64,000 bases of DNA from Leptolyngbya sp. Cla-17 (GCF_016807185.1 NZ_JAEVYN010000002.1:2207367-2271366), one strand, 5' to 3'. Positions 1 through 9,572 are shown, counted from the stretch's first letter. A program made the numbers and translations. The notes: generated from the letters alone by a model not told the origin.

Positions 1-2
1 AT

Positions 3-377
3 GCCGAACGTGCCGAAGAAGAACGCAACGGCATCATTCGCTGGCTTCGTCCTGAGTATCAAGCCCCCAACGAAGTGAGAACCCAGCAAGTTCTTGAGGG
101 AATCGTCGCCGAAGAAACCGTCATCGCGCCTGTCGAACAAAAGCCCTTCCCCAAACAGCCCAAAGAACAGCTTGCCGCCATCCGCGATCTGCTTCGTACC
201 AGCGGCGGCGAATGGACAGTACTACAAATCGCCGCTCAGTTCAAGGGGGGCGGGCGGTATAAAGGGGCGATCGCCGAAAACCTGGAACGCCTCGAATGGT
301 TTGGCGTACTTCTCTGCCGTGAAGATGGGCACACTAAACGGTGGCAGTTTGCTGATTCATCTGCCCAAGCCGCTTAA
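3..377 (+). CDS. C-terminal end of a restriction-type DNA methyltransferase (partial)
   Basis: The reading frame is open from the first bases of the window and ends at TAA 377, so the gene starts upstream. The visible 124 residues begin with a charged stretch and the motif IIRWLRPEYQ, which I recall from the C-termini of large cyanobacterial methyltransferases of the YeeA/MmeI-like class. A poorly conserved helical, possibly winged-helix segment follows. No catalytic motif is visible because only the tail is present. A GmrSD-type gene follows 21 bases downstream on the same strand, so this end of the window looks like a restriction island. The assignment rests on one short motif; a general hypothetical protein remains possible. 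Confidence 0.45.
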   Translation, partial: AERAEEERNGIIRWLRPEYQAPNEVRTQQVLEGIVAEETVIAPVEQKPFPKQPKEQLAAIRDLLRTSGGEWTVLQIAAQFKGGGRYKGAIAENLERLEWFGVLLCREDGHTKRWQFADSSAQAA

Positions 378-398
378 TTCTTCTCAAGGCTCCCAATC

Positions 399-2489
399 AT
401 GAAAGCTGATAGTTTCAAAGTTTCCAGAGTATTTAGCAGTGGGGGTGATATCCACTATGTTTTACCTCACTTTCAACGCCAGTATAGCTGGGAGCAAAGA
501 AACTGGCAGACGCTTCTGGATGATGCCCTTGCGCTTTACGAAGAGTATGACCCTGAAAAGGAACCACCGGAGCACTTCCTCGGTTCTCTCGTTGTTATTA
601 ACGATGGCATACGCAATGGTGTGATCCCAGCCTTTAATTTAGTGGATGGGCAGCAACGCCTAACGACTATCTCTCTACTACTCTGCGCTTTGCACGACCT
701 TGTTCAAGATACTCACCCAGCAGTCGCCAAGCGAACAAAGCGGCTTTTGATGAACCTGGATGAGACAGGAGATGTGTGCTACAAACTCCTGCCAACCACA
801 AAATATGGCGATCGCGATGCCTACACTGCCCTGATTCGAGGTGAAAAACCCCTCCTCAGTGAGTCTGGGATTCCTGCGGCTTATGACTATTTACGCAAAC
901 AGCTAGAGCAGAAAATAAATGATGGAGAGATACAGCCTGAATTCTTCTTTATTGTTATCTCCAATTGCTTTCAGGTTGTTTTTATTGACCTTAATCACGA
1001 CGAAAGCCCCTACAAAATCTTTGAGAGTTTGAATGCCAAGGGCAAGCCGCTGTCTCAAGCTGACTTGGTGCGTAACTATATTGCGATGAAGCTGCCCACT
1101 CGGCAGCAGGAAACGGTGTTCAAAGACCACTGGGAAAAAATAGAATACTTGCTGCAAGAAAAGCGGATGGTCGGCAAATCCCGGATTGGTGAACTAACAG
1201 CATTTTTGCGCCACTACCTGGCAATGGCTTCTAGAGTGCTATGCAGCCAGGAGCATATCTATGAGCGCTTTCGCGATCGCTGTGAACGCGAATTCGATGC
1301 AATTAAACTATTCATTCAAGAAATTAGTACCTTGCGAACTTTCGCAGAGTATTACGATCGGCTTTTGCGACCGGAGCATGAGGCAGATCCAGCCATTCAG
1401 AAGGCTTTGCGTCGGCTGAACCAATTAGAACTTTCAACAGCCTATCCATTTCTACTGGCTGCTTATGCTGCTTATCACTCTACCGCCGTTAGTAAAGATG
1501 ATTTTCTAGATTTGCTAAGTGTTCTAGAGAATTACCTCATTCGGCGACAGGTCTGTGGAGAACCTACCAATTACCTCAACAAGATGTTTCCAACGCTCTG
1601 GCGCGATATCCAAATTGAGGTGGAAAACGGTCTTACTTTTAGAAATGCCCTGAGACAGCTACTTGCAAACAAAGGTTATCCCAGCGATCGCAATGTGCAG
1701 CAGGCAATCCGTACGCGCAAACAGTACGACTCCGGCAGTCAAGAAAAGCTGTGCCTGGTTCTAGAAAGCATCAATCGACACTTATATCAAGGTATGGGGG
1801 GATATACGGTGCTGGACGGATCTCCAACGATTGAACATATCCTACCTCAAAAACCTAGTCCCTCCTGGAAAGAAGAATTGGGTGAAGCCCTTGATCGTAC
1901 CTACCGAGATTATCTGCACACCTTAGGCAATCTCACGCTGGTGACTCAGGAGTGGAACTCCCAACTCTCGAATGGACCATTTAAAGACAAAAGGAATGCT
2001 CTGTCGGGACATGCTTTGAAAATGAACAGGGACTACTTCTCTCAAGAAATCTCTCTTTGGAACGAATCTGCTATCCTTGCAAGAGCAGATAGTCTGGCTC
2101 AAACCTTTTTTGCGATCTGGGCTGCCTTTGGAGAAGCCAGCGCCGTGACTCAGGAAAGCTATCGTGCCCCCAAATCGGTCACGATCTGTGGAGAAACCTT
2201 ACCAATCTCAGATAAGACTTGGCGGCAGTTTATGAAAACTGTAGTGGAATGGGTGATTCAAAACCATCCCGACCAGTTTAAGCATGTCCGGCAGCAGTTA
2301 GAAACTCATTTTTGCGATGATCTCACGGGCAAGAAATACCCGCGTGATTGGCATAAACTCTCCAATGGAACTTATGTTTACCAATCAGACTCTGCTAGGG
2401 GGCACAAAAGCTTCTGCCGCCGTCTTTTGTTAGCGGTTGGAGTGCCTGCAACAGCCTGGAACCTTGAAGAAGCCGAAGTCACCGCCTGA
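399..2489 (+). CDS. GmrSD-type restriction protein (DUF262 + HNH/DUF1524)
   Basis: This 696-residue protein has the layout of GmrSD type IV restriction enzymes, which cleave modified (for example glucosylated) phage DNA. The N-terminal DUF262 part carries FQRQYSW near residue 25 and DGQQRLTT at 83-90, the signature associated with nucleotide-dependent activity. The DUF1524 HNH part shows IEHILPQK near residue 475 and LGNLTLVTQEWN further on, supplying the His and Asn of the nuclease fold. About 120 residues after the HNH domain are extra and not recognised. The ATG follows the previous stop by 21 bases. The neighbouring methyltransferase-like tail and the McrC remnant support a defence role. 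No truncation is seen. Confidence 0.85.
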   Translation: MKADSFKVSRVFSSGGDIHYVLPHFQRQYSWEQRNWQTLLDDALALYEEYDPEKEPPEHFLGSLVVINDGIRNGVIPAFNLVDGQQRLTTISLLLCALHDLVQDTHPAVAKRTKRLLMNLDETGDVCYKLLPTTKYGDRDAYTALIRGEKPLLSESGIPAAYDYLRKQLEQKINDGEIQPEFFFIVISNCFQVVFIDLNHDESPYKIFESLNAKGKPLSQADLVRNYIAMKLPTRQQETVFKDHWEKIEYLLQEKRMVGKSRIGELTAFLRHYLAMASRVLCSQEHIYERFRDRCEREFDAIKLFIQEISTLRTFAEYYDRLLRPEHEADPAIQKALRRLNQLELSTAYPFLLAAYAAYHSTAVSKDDFLDLLSVLENYLIRRQVCGEPTNYLNKMFPTLWRDIQIEVENGLTFRNALRQLLANKGYPSDRNVQQAIRTRKQYDSGSQEKLCLVLESINRHLYQGMGGYTVLDGSPTIEHILPQKPSPSWKEELGEALDRTYRDYLHTLGNLTLVTQEWNSQLSNGPFKDKRNALSGHALKMNRDYFSQEISLWNESAILARADSLAQTFFAIWAAFGEASAVTQESYRAPKSVTICGETLPISDKTWRQFMKTVVEWVIQNHPDQFKHVRQQLETHFCDDLTGKKYPRDWHKLSNGTYVYQSDSARGHKSFCRRLLLAVGVPATAWNLEEAEVTA

Positions 2490-2577
2490 CAGCTAATTTC
2501 TATGGTGCGTATGCTTGCCGACGTTACGCATGGAGCGATCGTACGCTAGCATATCGCACCGGATGGTACAAAACTGA

Positions 2578-2928
2578 TTGGTTAGGACAAGGATGTTAAA
2601 GCCCGACATCAAGTTCACATCAAAAAGCACAAGAGCAATGCTGAAAGACAGCGCTCTTGTGCTTTTTGACATTATGACGGGGCAGACCCGCTATGTGATG
2701 GACACCAAATACAAAGCCCCAAGCACTCCTGGAACCGATAATGTGGCGCAAATCATCGCCTATGCAACTACACAAGGGTGCTCCGAAGCGATTCTCATCT
2801 ATCCACAACCGTTACAAAAGCCTCTACATACCAAAGTCCAGGAGATTCGTATCCGCACCCTAACCTTCGCGGTTGATAGAGACTTGCAGCAGGCAGGAGA
2901 GAAGTTTTTGGAGAGCTTGTTTGCTTGA
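2578..2928 (+). pseudogene. mcrC: McrC-type nuclease C-terminal fragment
   Basis: The 116 residues match only the C-terminal PD-(D/E)XK part of McrC-like proteins. The motif VMDTKYKAP supplies the acidic residue and the catalytic D-x-K, and VAQIIAYA followed by AILIYP is the usual downstream helix and strand. A complete McrC is several hundred residues, so most of the gene is missing, and no McrB GTPase is present nearby. The listed start is TTG; an ATG at 2593 would give 111 residues. It is either a degraded remnant or a stand-alone nuclease domain; a remnant is more likely given the missing partner. Confidence 0.6.
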
Positions 2929-3017
2929 GGGAACGCGATCGCTCTTAGTCAGTCATCAATGAATCATCTCTAGCTAGCACATAGCCGTCAGGTGAAAATT
3001 GCTCCTGAAGGTATCTC

Positions 3018-3233
3018 TTAGCCGATCTCATCTAACTGATCGAGGTTAAACTTCTCCACAATTTCCTTTTGCTCTGCCTCCTCCAACCAATGCTCGATCG
3101 CCTCATTTACCAGAGCATTGACAGACGAGTCCTTCACCGCTGCCAAGATTTTGAGAATCTTGTCGGTATCAGTTGGCAAGTAAACGCGGATTTGAGCTTT
3201 TTTCTCTGCCATTTCGGAGTCAGGGCTAAACAT
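3018..3233 (-). CDS. Small ribbon-helix-helix-type protein
   Basis: This is a 71-residue protein (64 residues if the ATG at 3212 is used). It contains AQIRVYLPTDTDKIL, a short beta strand followed by helices, then NALVNEAIEHWL. That pattern is typical of CopG/Arc ribbon-helix-helix DNA-binding proteins, often antitoxins or plasmid regulators. No toxin partner lies next to it on the same strand, so it may be an orphan. A GAGGAG lies directly against the upstream ATG, which is too close for a good ribosome site, and the start is therefore uncertain. Confidence 0.55.
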   Translation of the reverse strand: MFSPDSEMAEKKAQIRVYLPTDTDKILKILAAVKDSSVNALVNEAIEHWLEEAEQKEIVEKFNLDQLDEIG

Positions 3234-3406
3234 CTCCTCTAGGGCTATTCTCCCTTATCGCAAGATGCATAAAGGGTAATTGTCACTATGCCCTATTGCC
3301 CTATCGCCTTAAAGCTTCTAAACTAACGTCAAAGGCCAGACCCACAGCTTTGGTCGGCACGGGGTCTGGCACTTACTCCCACTTCATTAGGAGCAGTTTC
3401 AATCCT

Positions 3407-4021
3407 ATGCCAAATCGTTCCAAAACAACTCGACTGTGGTGTCGTCAAACACCACCTTGCCGCACTCCTAGCCCTGCCATAGTATCTACAGGGACTTACC
3501 AGGCAGGCTATCAGCAAGCCTTGGCTGACTTTGCCATTGCTGATTTGCTTTGCCGCCTCAAAACTTACTCCGATGCCAGCTTCGATGCCGCCTGGGTCGT
3601 GATCAAAACTCAGGAAGCCGAAACCCTTGCTGCTAGCCTCATCCAAACCCTGACTGCCAATCTCGACGGTAAACTTCTCGCTGCTTATTTGGATGCCTTA
3701 CGGAGCAGCACACTCGACACCTCGAACGCTCTGTCCAGCCTGCAACTCCCACCCCCTGCAACTGACCTACCGACCACTTTCCCCGATGTCGAAATGCCTC
3801 GGTTTCTCTACGGCGATCGCCTGCGTTGGATTTCCAATGGGGAAATAACTGATTGGGGCATTGCGATTGGTCGTTTCTACAGCTTTGCTCCCCATCGCTG
3901 CTGTTGGCACTGGTGCTACCTCATTTGGCTCGATGCCGACTCGCCTAGTGCCGCATGGGTGCAAGCTGACATTGCCTGGGAAGACGACCTCGAACCAACG
4001 GTAGCAGAGGAAACTCTATGA
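3407..4021 (+). CDS. Hypothetical protein, first gene of a repeated small-gene cassette
   Basis: A protein of about 204 residues from the ATG at 3407; an upstream TTG at 3296 would extend it. The N-terminal part is helical and Ala/Leu-rich. The C-terminal part, from YGDRLRW onward, resembles a small beta-barrel: a conserved Gly-Asp-Arg, then DWGIAIGRFY, then WLDAD and DIAWEDDLE. The same C-terminal pattern makes up nearly all of the protein at 32514-32804. In both places the next gene is a small helix-turn-helix protein overlapping by a few bases, so the two work as a pair. The function is unknown; binding of DNA or a peptide by the SH3-like part is only a guess. Confidence 0.55.
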   Translation: MPNRSKTTRLWCRQTPPCRTPSPAIVSTGTYQAGYQQALADFAIADLLCRLKTYSDASFDAAWVVIKTQEAETLAASLIQTLTANLDGKLLAAYLDALRSSTLDTSNALSSLQLPPPATDLPTTFPDVEMPRFLYGDRLRWISNGEITDWGIAIGRFYSFAPHRCCWHWCYLIWLDADSPSAAWVQADIAWEDDLEPTVAEETL

Positions 4022-4329
4022 ACCCCCGTTCCCTTACCCCACGCGAACAAGCCCTGATTGACCGCTACAGCTATTGCCAGCTTGGCATGACACCCCAGAC
4101 CTTCTATGCCAAGTGGCACGTCAGCCAGGAAGCGATCGCGGCTATCTGTTCTCGCTCTACGTCTACCGTGCGCTGTTGGTTCCGTCGTGGTCGCAGCTAT
4201 CGTCGTCCTACTGCGATCGACCTCCGTCACCTTGCCCTGATGGACTTTCTGCTAGAGCATTTTGAGCAAATCCCCGAAGACCTCCGCTCTACACTTTGTT
4301 TTACTCAACCGGAAGACAAAATCACCTGA
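4018..4329 (+). CDS. Small helix-turn-helix protein, second gene of the cassette
   Basis: A 103-residue protein whose ATG overlaps the stop of the preceding gene (ATGA), so translation is probably coupled. The middle reads CQLGMTPQTFYAKW and then IAAICSRSTSTVRCWFRRG, which fits a helix-turn-helix with a recognition helix. The paralogue at 32801-33118 has the same layout and the same position behind the same partner. It is likely a DNA-binding protein. I do not recognise a named family. A short hairpin lies 40 bases after the stop. Confidence 0.6.
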   Translation: MNPRSLTPREQALIDRYSYCQLGMTPQTFYAKWHVSQEAIAAICSRSTSTVRCWFRRGRSYRRPTAIDLRHLALMDFLLEHFEQIPEDLRSTLCFTQPEDKIT

Positions 4330-4368
4330 ATTCCAGAATGTCAATACCACCCTGACCTGTTTTGACTC

Positions 4369-4390
4369 GCCACCTTCTTTGTAGGGTGGC
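4369..4390 (+). terminator. Short hairpin between small genes
   Basis: GCCACC and GGTGGC are complementary across a loop of about ten bases, followed by a T-containing but not T-only stretch. It could slow or end transcription of the preceding pair. The stem is only six base pairs and there is no clean T-run, so this is weak. Confidence 0.3.
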
Positions 4391-4431
4391 TTCAGTCTTT
4401 TGACGACATCAAACAACTGGAGGCATTCAAG

Positions 4432-4695
4432 GTGAACCAGGGTCAACGAGTCATCGCAGAAATCAAACTAATTCGGTCTGCTCTAAAGCAGCAGGGCGAT
4501 CGCATCCAAAAACTACCCCGGCAGGCGGTCTGGGTTATTTATCACCATAGTGGCAAGTCCTACCGCCTGACGTACCAGCCTGTTCCTATCAGTGCCTGGT
4601 CGCTGCATCCGCCTGACAACAATGCTTCTCGCCTTCTGGGGGTAATCGATCAGGCGCTCAACAACCTTGCCACTAGCGACAGGAGGCGAGCATGA
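4432..4695 (+). CDS. Hypothetical small protein
   Basis: An 87-residue protein starting at GTG, with ACTGGAGG about ten bases upstream as a reasonable ribosome site. It is basic in its first half and contains VWVIYHHSGKSYRLTY, a short beta-hairpin-like stretch. It ends in an ATGA overlap with the next gene, so the two are probably co-translated. I recognise no family. It lies in a run of small same-strand genes of the kind common on cyanobacterial plasmids. Confidence 0.5.
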   Translation: MNQGQRVIAEIKLIRSALKQQGDRIQKLPRQAVWVIYHHSGKSYRLTYQPVPISAWSLHPPDNNASRLLGVIDQALNNLATSDRRRA

Positions 4696-4892
4696 CGTAT
4701 CACCAACAGCTCCATCCCTGGTGCATCGTCCGCTTGCTGTCCAGGATGCAGCAACGTGTAGTGGCTCGTTTTCGCCGCCGCAATGATGCCGAAGCCCATC
4801 TACGCATCCTTCGTCAACAGGCTCCAAGCCTGCACTACGACATCATGTTTGATACTGCCCCTCACCAAGCCAAGCTGCCGGGTGAGGGATGA
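4692..4892 (+). CDS. Hypothetical small protein
   Basis: A 66-residue protein overlapping the previous stop by four bases. It contains HPWCIVRLL and VVARFRRRNDAEAHLRIL, a basic segment followed by an amphipathic helix, then YDIMFD. I have a general memory of such short proteins in cyanobacterial accessory regions but no function for them. It probably forms a two-gene unit with the gene just upstream. Confidence 0.5.
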   Translation: MTYHQQLHPWCIVRLLSRMQQRVVARFRRRNDAEAHLRILRQQAPSLHYDIMFDTAPHQAKLPGEG

Positions 4893-4989
4893 ACGGCTTT
4901 GGGTTTCAACACTCACTTTCCTGGTAAGAATATGGGCAAAGTCGAGCCAGGGCAGACGATTCGGTTAAAGCAAGCACCCCAAGAGTAGC

Positions 4990-5283
4990 TTGGCTTATGC
5001 TCTGAGTATCACTGTGGAGTATGTGGATGCGGTCTGTAAGGGAGTGGCTGTAGACACGATCGCTGCCCTCAAGTTCTGCCCCCACTGCTGGGTGCCGGGA
5101 ACACCACCTGACCCCATGTGGACACACCCGCGCTCTAAGCATTGCTTCGCCTGTGGGAGTCAGTTGCGCGATCGCTGCGCTAGTTGCAGGAACCAATCGT
5201 GTCGCTCAAGTTTTGGTTCTGCCCTTACTGCGGTCAAGCTTAAAAAAGTAATGCTCCTACGCTCTCTGCCAGATAATCTGTAG
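4990..5283 (+). CDS. Possible zinc-ribbon protein, perhaps degraded
   Basis: The frame holds two Cys pairs, CPHC and CFAC, followed by CASC, which looks like a double zinc ribbon. The listed start is TTG with no good ribosome site. A short ATG frame just upstream (from 4932) reaches a stop almost at once. This suggests the 5' part has decayed or the start lies elsewhere. The C-terminal 30 residues look random. Treat it as a low-confidence gene or remnant. Confidence 0.3.
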   Translation: MAYALSITVEYVDAVCKGVAVDTIAALKFCPHCWVPGTPPDPMWTHPRSKHCFACGSQLRDRCASCRNQSCRSSFGSALTAVKLKKVMLLRSLPDNL

Positions 5284-5285
5284 GC

Positions 5286-8200
5286 TTAAGCATTGTTTAT
5301 ATCAAGTGACTCCCGCTCCCAGACATACTTGCGGCAGACTTCACATGCGGCTCTTGCTTCTTCAGTTTGAGGATTTTTGAAATAAGGGTGATGACGGATG
5401 CGATTACAGCAGATGGCTAACCAGTCTTCCCATGTACCAACTGTCCATAGACGAATTGTGTGATCATCACTCGCACTGCCAATTATCTTGCCGTCCGGAC
5501 TAAATCCTACTGATTTGACAGCAGCTTTATGTCCCTTAAATGGTTGCCCTATCGTGTTGCCTTGTATATCCCACAGTCGAACTGTTCCATCATTACCACC
5601 ACTAGCAATTAGTTCCCCATTTGGACTGAATGCAATTGACCAAATAGACCCCTTATGTCCCTTAAATGGTTGTCTTACCGCGTTGCCTCGCATATCCCAA
5701 AGCCGGACTGTTCCATCATTACCACCACTAGCGATTAGTCTTCCGCCTGGGCTAAAGGCAATTGACCAAACATTCCCCTCATGTCCTTCAAACGCTCTTT
5801 CAATTGGAGTTCCCTCAATAGCTCTCAACCAAATTGTTCCATTGGAGCTAGTGTTAACAATTGTCTGACCATCCAGACTAAATGCTACTGACCAAACCGA
5901 GCTGTGATGCCGACAAAGTTTATCCTCACAGTTCCACCAAAATCTTTTTATTCGATTTCCTTGAGCATCCGAAAGTTGGATTTCCCCGTCTTTACTACCA
6001 CTGATGATTAACTCACCGTTCGGGCTAAATGCTACTGATTCAACAGAATCCCCATGTTCTTCAAAGGATGAACTTATCAAATTGCCCTCAATATCCCAAA
6101 AGTGAATTTTTCGATCACTTCCGCCACTCACGATTGTTTGACTATCAGGGCTAAATGCTACTGACTTCACTGAGCCTTTATGCCCTTGAAAGGATTGCTT
6201 GACCAAAGTACCGTGAGTATTCCATAGATAGATGGCTCCTCTGATATCGCCGCTTGCAATTAATTCACCATTTGAGCTAAACGCTATTGATTGAACAGCA
6301 TCTTCATGCCGTGCAATCGGCTGATTGAGCGATCCAGTTTGCAGATCCCATAGACAAACTGTGTTGTCACTACTGCTACTCAAAAGTTTGGTGCTATCAG
6401 GACTAAAGACTACTAAAGTAACATCAGCCTCATGACCTAAAAGCGGTTGCCCGATCTGGTTACCACTCAAGTCCCACAGTCGAATCGTCTTGTCAACACT
6501 GCCACTAGCAATTCTAGTACCATCAATACTAAATGCCACTGATACGACAAAGGATTGATGCCCTAAAAGCGGTTGCCCAATTGGGTTGCCATTCAAGTCC
6601 CACAGTCGAATTGTTCTATCATCACTACCGCTAACAATCCTGATTGCATCCGGGCTAAAGGCTACTGAAGTAACCCTGTCTCCATGTTCTATAGGTTGTC
6701 CAATCGGGTTGCCATTCAAGTCCCACAGTCGAATCGTCTTGTCATTGCTGCCACTGGCAATTCTGGCACCATCCGGACTAAATGCCACTGACCTGATAGA
6801 GTCTTGATGTCCCAAAAATGGTTGTCCAATCGGGTTGCCATTCAAGTCCCACAGTCGAATCGTCTTGTCATTGCTGCCACTGACAATTCTGGTGCCATCC
6901 GAGCTAAATACTACCGACCTGATGGAGCCTTGATGTCCCAGAAATGGTCGCCCGATTGGATTGCCGTTTAAGTCCCAGAGTTGAATTGTTTCGTCACTAC
7001 TGCTACTGACAATTCTCATGCCATCCGGGCTAAATGCGACTGAAGTAACAGTAGACTCATGTCCCACAAATGGTCGCCCGATTGGTTTACCATCCAAGGT
7101 CCAAAGACGAATCGTGCCGTCCCGACCACCACTGACAATTGATTTACCATCCGGGCTAAATGCGACTGACCAAACAGTATCCTCATGTCCCTGAAAACGA
7201 TTACACTCACGAGCATTAGTCATTGCCTGATGTAAGCTATTTTGGATAGTTCCTAAAAGGCATTGATTCGGTTTCTCAAGGTTCAACTTCACCAATTGAA
7301 GAGCAAGGACTAAGCCCTCTAGAGGTTGGCGTTGTAGTAACTTAATTGCCTCGTCGGCTCGTGCATTTAAAGCTCCTTCCGATTTTGCCCATTTAATGGC
7401 TGCTTCCCGTTCCTGTTCTCGCGCCTTAGTTAGTTCATAAAATTCTTTTAATGCAGAAGTTAAGTAAGGTTGTAAATTTTTGCTTTGAACTTCAACTTGC
7501 ACTAACAATCCTTTCGGTAGCAGGAAGTCAACACTCCGCTGATGCTGTTCCCACTCGCGGCGAGCATTTTCCATGCGGTCTATCAACCTCCGCACATCCC
7601 GATCTCCCTTGCGCCACTCGGCAAACCGTACCCATCCATCTAGCAGTGCTTCATGCGCTAAATCCACCCAGGAATCTAAATTGGCTTGTTCCTGCCCCGT
7701 TACCAGCAAACGCCCTTGTACCAATCCACCGTCATCTTCAAGTAATCCACGCAACAAGTTTTGAGCATTGCGATCAGCGTCTGCGATCGCCAATAGCTCA
7801 GATTTAGGGCGACGCTGGCGGGTGTCCTTTTCTGCTTCTCCGGTTCGCACTAACCGCAGAAAGATTCGTTTAATCCATGCCTGCTCTTGCTCACTTCGTG
7901 GCTCTGTCGGGGTGTCCCGCTCAAGGTCTCGAAAGTGGTAGACCTGCTCAGCATGGAAGTTCAATGCTCCAGTCAAGCCTCCCAGGTTTTCATACTGTTC
8001 TAGGGTCAGCAGCTTTTGCTCCGTGTCTCGTTGCTCCCATAGTTTAGTCAGAGCAAATTCTAATAAGGGCAGGAACCCTGGCTCTTTTCCCACATCGTCC
8101 TGAATCTTGAAGAGCAAGCGTTCCTCGACGTTGTATCCCTGCCGTTTTGCAGGTTCCACGATCGCATCTCGTAAATCAACCCCGGTTGGTGATGCCAGGT

Positions 8201-9572
8201 ACTTGGTTTGCGTTTCAATCAGTTGGTGCAGTGCGGGGTAACGCAGACAAGGTTCAAGAAAGTCTGCTCGCATCGTGATGACCACTGCCAAACGAGCATC
8301 AGGGAGATTGACCACCTGAGTCAGCAGGTCAATAAAGCGCTGGCGATCGCCCTCATCTGGGCAGAGCGTAAACACTTCCTCAAACTGATCCACCACCAAT
8401 AGAAAGCGTTCTGGTACTTCCTGATCGGTGGTAGTCGTTGCATTAGAGAGTCGCTTGACCAGAGCAGGTAACGGATCGGGGTCAGTTTTGATGAGTTGAT
8501 GGAGTTGCTGAATGTCGCGGTTGGAGCGAGGGAAAAACGGTTCAAAGACGGCTCTCAGCGCTGCCAGTGGGTCGAATCCTGGTTTGATCGAGTCAAGTAT
8601 CTGCCAACCTGTTGCCGCTAGCCAGGGCATCAATCCAGCTCGCACCACTGAAGATTTACCGCTGCCGGATGCGCCAATCACCGGAACAAACGGCTGTTGC
8701 TCTAACCGTTGCCGGATGTCTTCAACCGTTCGCTGCCGCCCAAAGAAGAAAGCTTGTTGCTCTGCGGTGAACGCTTGCAACCCTTGATAGGGGCAGATGG
8801 TTTCTCCCGCTGCATCCACGATCGCCGTTAGCCTCGTTGGCTGCGGTTGATGGTTCATGAGCGTAATCAAGCCGCCATAACCCATGCGGAGTGGTTCTTG
8901 TCCACTGCCTCTTAGCTCTCTGGCAACAGACTCAAACAAGCGATCGCCCGTCACCTGTCCATCTTCGTTAGCATTTGCCTGAGATAGCCCTGTTAGCAAG
9001 GCTCCCGTGAAAATGCTGTGCTGCTCACGCTTGATGGCGTATGCCTGCTCAAAGCCCCGGCAAGCGGTGATCAGGTAATAGTCCTTGTGGGTACTGAAAG
9101 CAGTAAAGGTCTTCTCGACCAGACTCCGTTCCAGAAAATCACCGCTGTGGCAGGAGTCAAACAACATGACCAGGCTGCTTAACTGGGATTCCTGAATCAG
9201 GTCGTTGAGGCTATCGAGGGGCACTGCTCGCCGTGCTTCGATCACTTGCTTCCCTTCAAGGGCGATCGCGGTATCTGACGTTGACAGGTAGGCTCTGGGT
9301 TTACCAACCACCGGATCAACTACTGGAATGCCATGCCCAGTGAAGTAAAGCAGCACATCGTTCTGAGTTGCTTGCTCTAAAAGCAAAGTTCGTAATGCCT
9401 GAATCAGCTTGGCGCTCGTGACGGCTCCTTTCAAGACAGTCACCTCTTGAAAGTCACCCCCTTGCTTCAGCACCGCTGCAACCGCTGCCGCATCGCTGGC
9501 AGGTTTACTCAAAGGCTTGAGAGGACTCTGGTATTCTGAAATGCCAATTACAAGGGCATAACGACGAGCCAT
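5286..9572 (-). CDS. Caspase-STAND NTPase-WD40 protein with 14 WD40 repeats
   Basis: A protein of about 1428 residues from the ATG at 9572; a 13-residue upstream extension has no support. Residues 1-250 are a caspase-like (peptidase C14) domain with the catalytic His in YFTGHG (His80) and Cys in DSCHSG (Cys141). An nSTAND-type NTPase follows, with Walker A GASGSGKSS at 300-308 and Walker B LLVVDQFEE. From about residue 800 there are 14 WD40 units ending in variants of IRLWDLNG, enough for two seven-bladed propellers. The propellers probably sense a ligand, the NTPase switches state and the protease is released. Unit 11 has an irregular insert with Cys residues. A Trypco1-like gene is divergent 81 bases away. 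Confidence 0.9.
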   Translation of the reverse strand: MARRYALVIGISEYQSPLKPLSKPASDAAAVAAVLKQGGDFQEVTVLKGAVTSAKLIQALRTLLLEQATQNDVLLYFTGHGIPVVDPVVGKPRAYLSTSDTAIALEGKQVIEARRAVPLDSLNDLIQESQLSSLVMLFDSCHSGDFLERSLVEKTFTAFSTHKDYYLITACRGFEQAYAIKREQHSIFTGALLTGLSQANANEDGQVTGDRLFESVARELRGSGQEPLRMGYGGLITLMNHQPQPTRLTAIVDAAGETICPYQGLQAFTAEQQAFFFGRQRTVEDIRQRLEQQPFVPVIGASGSGKSSVVRAGLMPWLAATGWQILDSIKPGFDPLAALRAVFEPFFPRSNRDIQQLHQLIKTDPDPLPALVKRLSNATTTTDQEVPERFLLVVDQFEEVFTLCPDEGDRQRFIDLLTQVVNLPDARLAVVITMRADFLEPCLRYPALHQLIETQTKYLASPTGVDLRDAIVEPAKRQGYNVEERLLFKIQDDVGKEPGFLPLLEFALTKLWEQRDTEQKLLTLEQYENLGGLTGALNFHAEQVYHFRDLERDTPTEPRSEQEQAWIKRIFLRLVRTGEAEKDTRQRRPKSELLAIADADRNAQNLLRGLLEDDGGLVQGRLLVTGQEQANLDSWVDLAHEALLDGWVRFAEWRKGDRDVRRLIDRMENARREWEQHQRSVDFLLPKGLLVQVEVQSKNLQPYLTSALKEFYELTKAREQEREAAIKWAKSEGALNARADEAIKLLQRQPLEGLVLALQLVKLNLEKPNQCLLGTIQNSLHQAMTNARECNRFQGHEDTVWSVAFSPDGKSIVSGGRDGTIRLWTLDGKPIGRPFVGHESTVTSVAFSPDGMRIVSSSSDETIQLWDLNGNPIGRPFLGHQGSIRSVVFSSDGTRIVSGSNDKTIRLWDLNGNPIGQPFLGHQDSIRSVAFSPDGARIASGSNDKTIRLWDLNGNPIGQPIEHGDRVTSVAFSPDAIRIVSGSDDRTIRLWDLNGNPIGQPLLGHQSFVVSVAFSIDGTRIASGSVDKTIRLWDLSGNQIGQPLLGHEADVTLVVFSPDSTKLLSSSSDNTVCLWDLQTGSLNQPIARHEDAVQSIAFSSNGELIASGDIRGAIYLWNTHGTLVKQSFQGHKGSVKSVAFSPDSQTIVSGGSDRKIHFWDIEGNLISSSFEEHGDSVESVAFSPNGELIISGSKDGEIQLSDAQGNRIKRFWWNCEDKLCRHHSSVWSVAFSLDGQTIVNTSSNGTIWLRAIEGTPIERAFEGHEGNVWSIAFSPGGRLIASGGNDGTVRLWDMRGNAVRQPFKGHKGSIWSIAFSPNGELIASGGNDGTVRLWDIQGNTIGQPFKGHKAAVKSVGFSPDGKIIGSASDDHTIRLWTVGTWEDWLAICCNRIRHHPYFKNPQTEEARAACEVCRKYVWERESLDINNA

